From contig JAZAYU010000124.1 in NCBI GenBank assembly GCA_038501625.1, positions 1,488,001-1,552,000 of the forward strand: a stretch of DNA of 64,000 nt, given 5' to 3'. Positions 62,327-64,000 of the stretch are shown here, piece after piece; within the stretch, counting starts at the first letter, position 1; every line of letters begins with the position of its first letter. Source of the DNA: Corbicula japonica. Lineage: Eukaryota > Mollusca > Bivalvia > Venerida > Cyrenidae. The position numbers were made by a program, and so were the translations under genes. The notes under the pieces are model-generated. The model was not told where the DNA came from. It ran no database searches and saw only the letters and a program-made list of their open reading frames with translations.

Positions 62327-62622
62327 GTAAACAGTCTTCCATACAAGTTGTGTTGTAAATCAACCATTAAACTTTTGCTAAAGAATGGTATAGTTCAAAT
62401 GGGCTAGCCATGATCTAGGATTTGACAGCTCTTAATAATCTCTTTCCTTTTTATGGTATTACCATACAAAATATGAGTACACTGGACATATGCATATTCC
62501 TTACCTGAAAATATAATAGTGTCAATGATAGAGACATATCAATATGTAAATTATGTACACGGGGCCAAAGATCATAAAACTGAGCCAGGATAATAGTAGC
62601 ATATCTTGAGCTTCTGTTTTTT

Positions 62623-62654
62623 AGCTCACCTGTCACGTAGTGACAAGGTGAGCT
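62623..62654. repeat. Palindromic head of dispersed repeat
   Basis: Near-perfect palindrome 'agctcacctgtcac' ... 'gtgacaaggtgagct'. It is followed by 'gaccgcctgatgtccgtcgt' text, a lead-in I recall as common in bivalve genomes, and then by the 166-bp array. Confidence 0.75.
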
Positions 62655-62840
62655 TTTGTGACCGCCTGATGTCCGTCGTCCGTCGTGCGTCGTCAACAAT
62701 TGCTTCAATCGACTTCTTCTCTGAAACGGCTTGGCCAATTTTGATGAAACTTGCCACGTATGTTCCTTGCATGAAGCTCTTCCAAAGTTGTTCAAAGAAA
62801 TCAATTCCATGCAGAACTCTGGTTGCCATGGCAACCGAAA

Positions 62841-64000
62841 GGAAAAACTTAAAAAATCTTCTTGTCTGAAACCACAAGGCCTAGAGCTTAGATATTTGGC
62901 ATTTAGCATCCTCTAGTGAAGCTCTACAAAGATTGTTCAAATTATTTCCCTGGGGTCAAAATTGGCCCCGCCCCAGGGGTCACTTCATTTTACATAGACT
63001 TATATAGGAAAAACTTAAAAAATCTTCTTGTCTGAAACCACAAGGCCTAGAGCTTAGATATTTGGCATTTAGCATCCTCTAGTGGAACTCTACAAAGATT
63101 GTTCAAAGTATTTCCCTGGGGTCAAAATTGGCCCCGCCCCAGGGGTCACTTCATTTTACATAGACTTGTATAGGAAAAACTTTAAAAATCTTCTTGTCTG
63201 AAACCACAAGGCCTAGAGCTTAGATATTTGGCATTTAGCATCCTCTAGTGGAACTCTACAAAGATTGTTCAAATTATTTCCCTGGGGTCAAAATTGGCCC
63301 CGCCCCAGTGGTCACTTCATTTTATATAGACTTATATAGGAAAAACTTTAAAAATCTTCTTGTCTGAAACCACAAGGCCTAGAGCTTAGATATTTGGCAT
63401 TTAGCACCCTCTAGTGGAACTCTACAAAGATTGTTCAAATTATTTCCCTGGGGTCAAAATTGGCCCTGCCCCAGGGGTCACTTCATTTTATATAGACTTA
63501 TATAGGAAAAACTTTAAAAATCTTCTTGTCTGAAACCACAAGGCCTAGAGCTTAGATATTTGGCATTTAGCATCCTCTAGTGGAACTCTACAAAGATTGT
63601 TCAAATTATTTCCCTAGGGTCAAAATTGGCCCTGCCCCAGGGGTCACTTCATTTTACATAGACTTATATAGGAAAAACTTTAAAAATCTTCTTGTCTGAA
63701 ACCACAAGGCCTAGAGCTTAGATATTTGGCATTTAGCATCCTCAAGTGGAACTCTACAAAGATTGTTCAAATTATTTCCCTGGGGTCTAAATTGGCCCCG
63801 CCCCAGGGGTCACTTCATTTGACATAGACTTATATAGGAAACACTTTAAAAATCTTCTTGTCTGAAACCACAAGGCCTAGAGCTTAGATATTTGGCATTA
63901 AGCATCCTCTTGTGAAACTCTACAAAGATTGTTCAAATTATTTCCCTGGGGTCTAAAGTGGCCCCGCCCCAGGGGTCACTTCATTTGATATAGACTTATA
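62841..64000. repeat. 166-bp tandem array (at least 7 units, cut by window end)
   Basis: Units begin at 62841, 63007, 63173, 63339, 63505, 63671 and 63837 with 'ggaaaaacttaaaaaatctt' or a close variant. Each carries 'ccacaaggcctagagcttag' and 'ggggtcaaaattggccccgc'. The period is exactly 166 bp in every interval. Identity is very high, with few substitutions per unit. Non-coding. Confidence 0.95.

Noticed and set aside
62451..62916. Overlapping open frames on both strands
   Set aside because: They lie in the dispersed repeat head and first 166-bp units; no coding signature.

Overview
The window is eukaryotic genomic DNA: AT-rich, with short coding blocks bounded by GT/AG splice sites and separated by repeat-filled introns. 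The repeat types suggest a heterodont bivalve mollusc: roughly 200-bp palindromic repeats in dozens of copies, the 'agctcacctgtcacgtag' type repeat, and small terminal-inverted-repeat elements. The species call is an inference; the eukaryotic, intron-rich nature is directly visible.

Almost all convincing coding sequence belongs to one plus-strand gene, the middle to near-C-terminal part of a giant coiled-coil scaffold of the AKAP9 (AKAP450)/pericentrin family. Thirty-eight exons (3854 to 62326) join in a consistent reading frame for about 3,249 codons. Their order follows vertebrate AKAP9: a 'DALQSTNEHLLG' block, the 'TDEGLDLSQR' block, a long coiled coil, the 'HSEGVQVLTISE' and 'SDWRAELLRAIG' blocks, then distal coiled coils. 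The gene very likely starts upstream. The C-terminal PACT centrosome-targeting domain is not reached, so the gene continues past base 64000. These family members anchor PKA and other regulators, calmodulin and gamma-tubulin complexes at the centrosome and Golgi.

Layout: 1-3853 has no supported exon and carries palindromic repeats. 3854-15113 holds eight exons. Exon 8 can read through its weak donor into a short hydrophobic tail and a stop, followed by a possible 3' UTR with AATAAA signals near 16320: a candidate tail-anchored short isoform. 16374-36142 carries small phase-compatible exons, including two candidate cassettes. 37961-44002 contains two giant exons (2,460 and 1,764 bp). The first is coiled coil punctuated by PPSPP-type motifs; the second has a long Ser/Arg/Gly-rich disordered segment and ends at a GC-AG intron. 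44603-52188 holds the conserved C-terminal blocks, a 21-nt acidic microexon and three consecutive symmetric microexons. 56243-62326 carries the last two exons seen, plus a candidate alternative first exon (61323-61561) that would start a short C-terminal isoform.

The non-coding DNA is dominated by two palindromic repeat families (P1, about 30 copies; P2, about 10 copies). In several places pieces of these have expanded into tandem arrays (31-, 42-, 54- and about 25-28-bp units). Other features are a 31-bp minisatellite of about 30 units abutting an exon, three non-autonomous DNA-transposon-like elements, two generic dispersed repeats and a 166-bp tandem array at the right edge. No tRNA, rRNA, CRISPR or second protein-coding gene could be supported.
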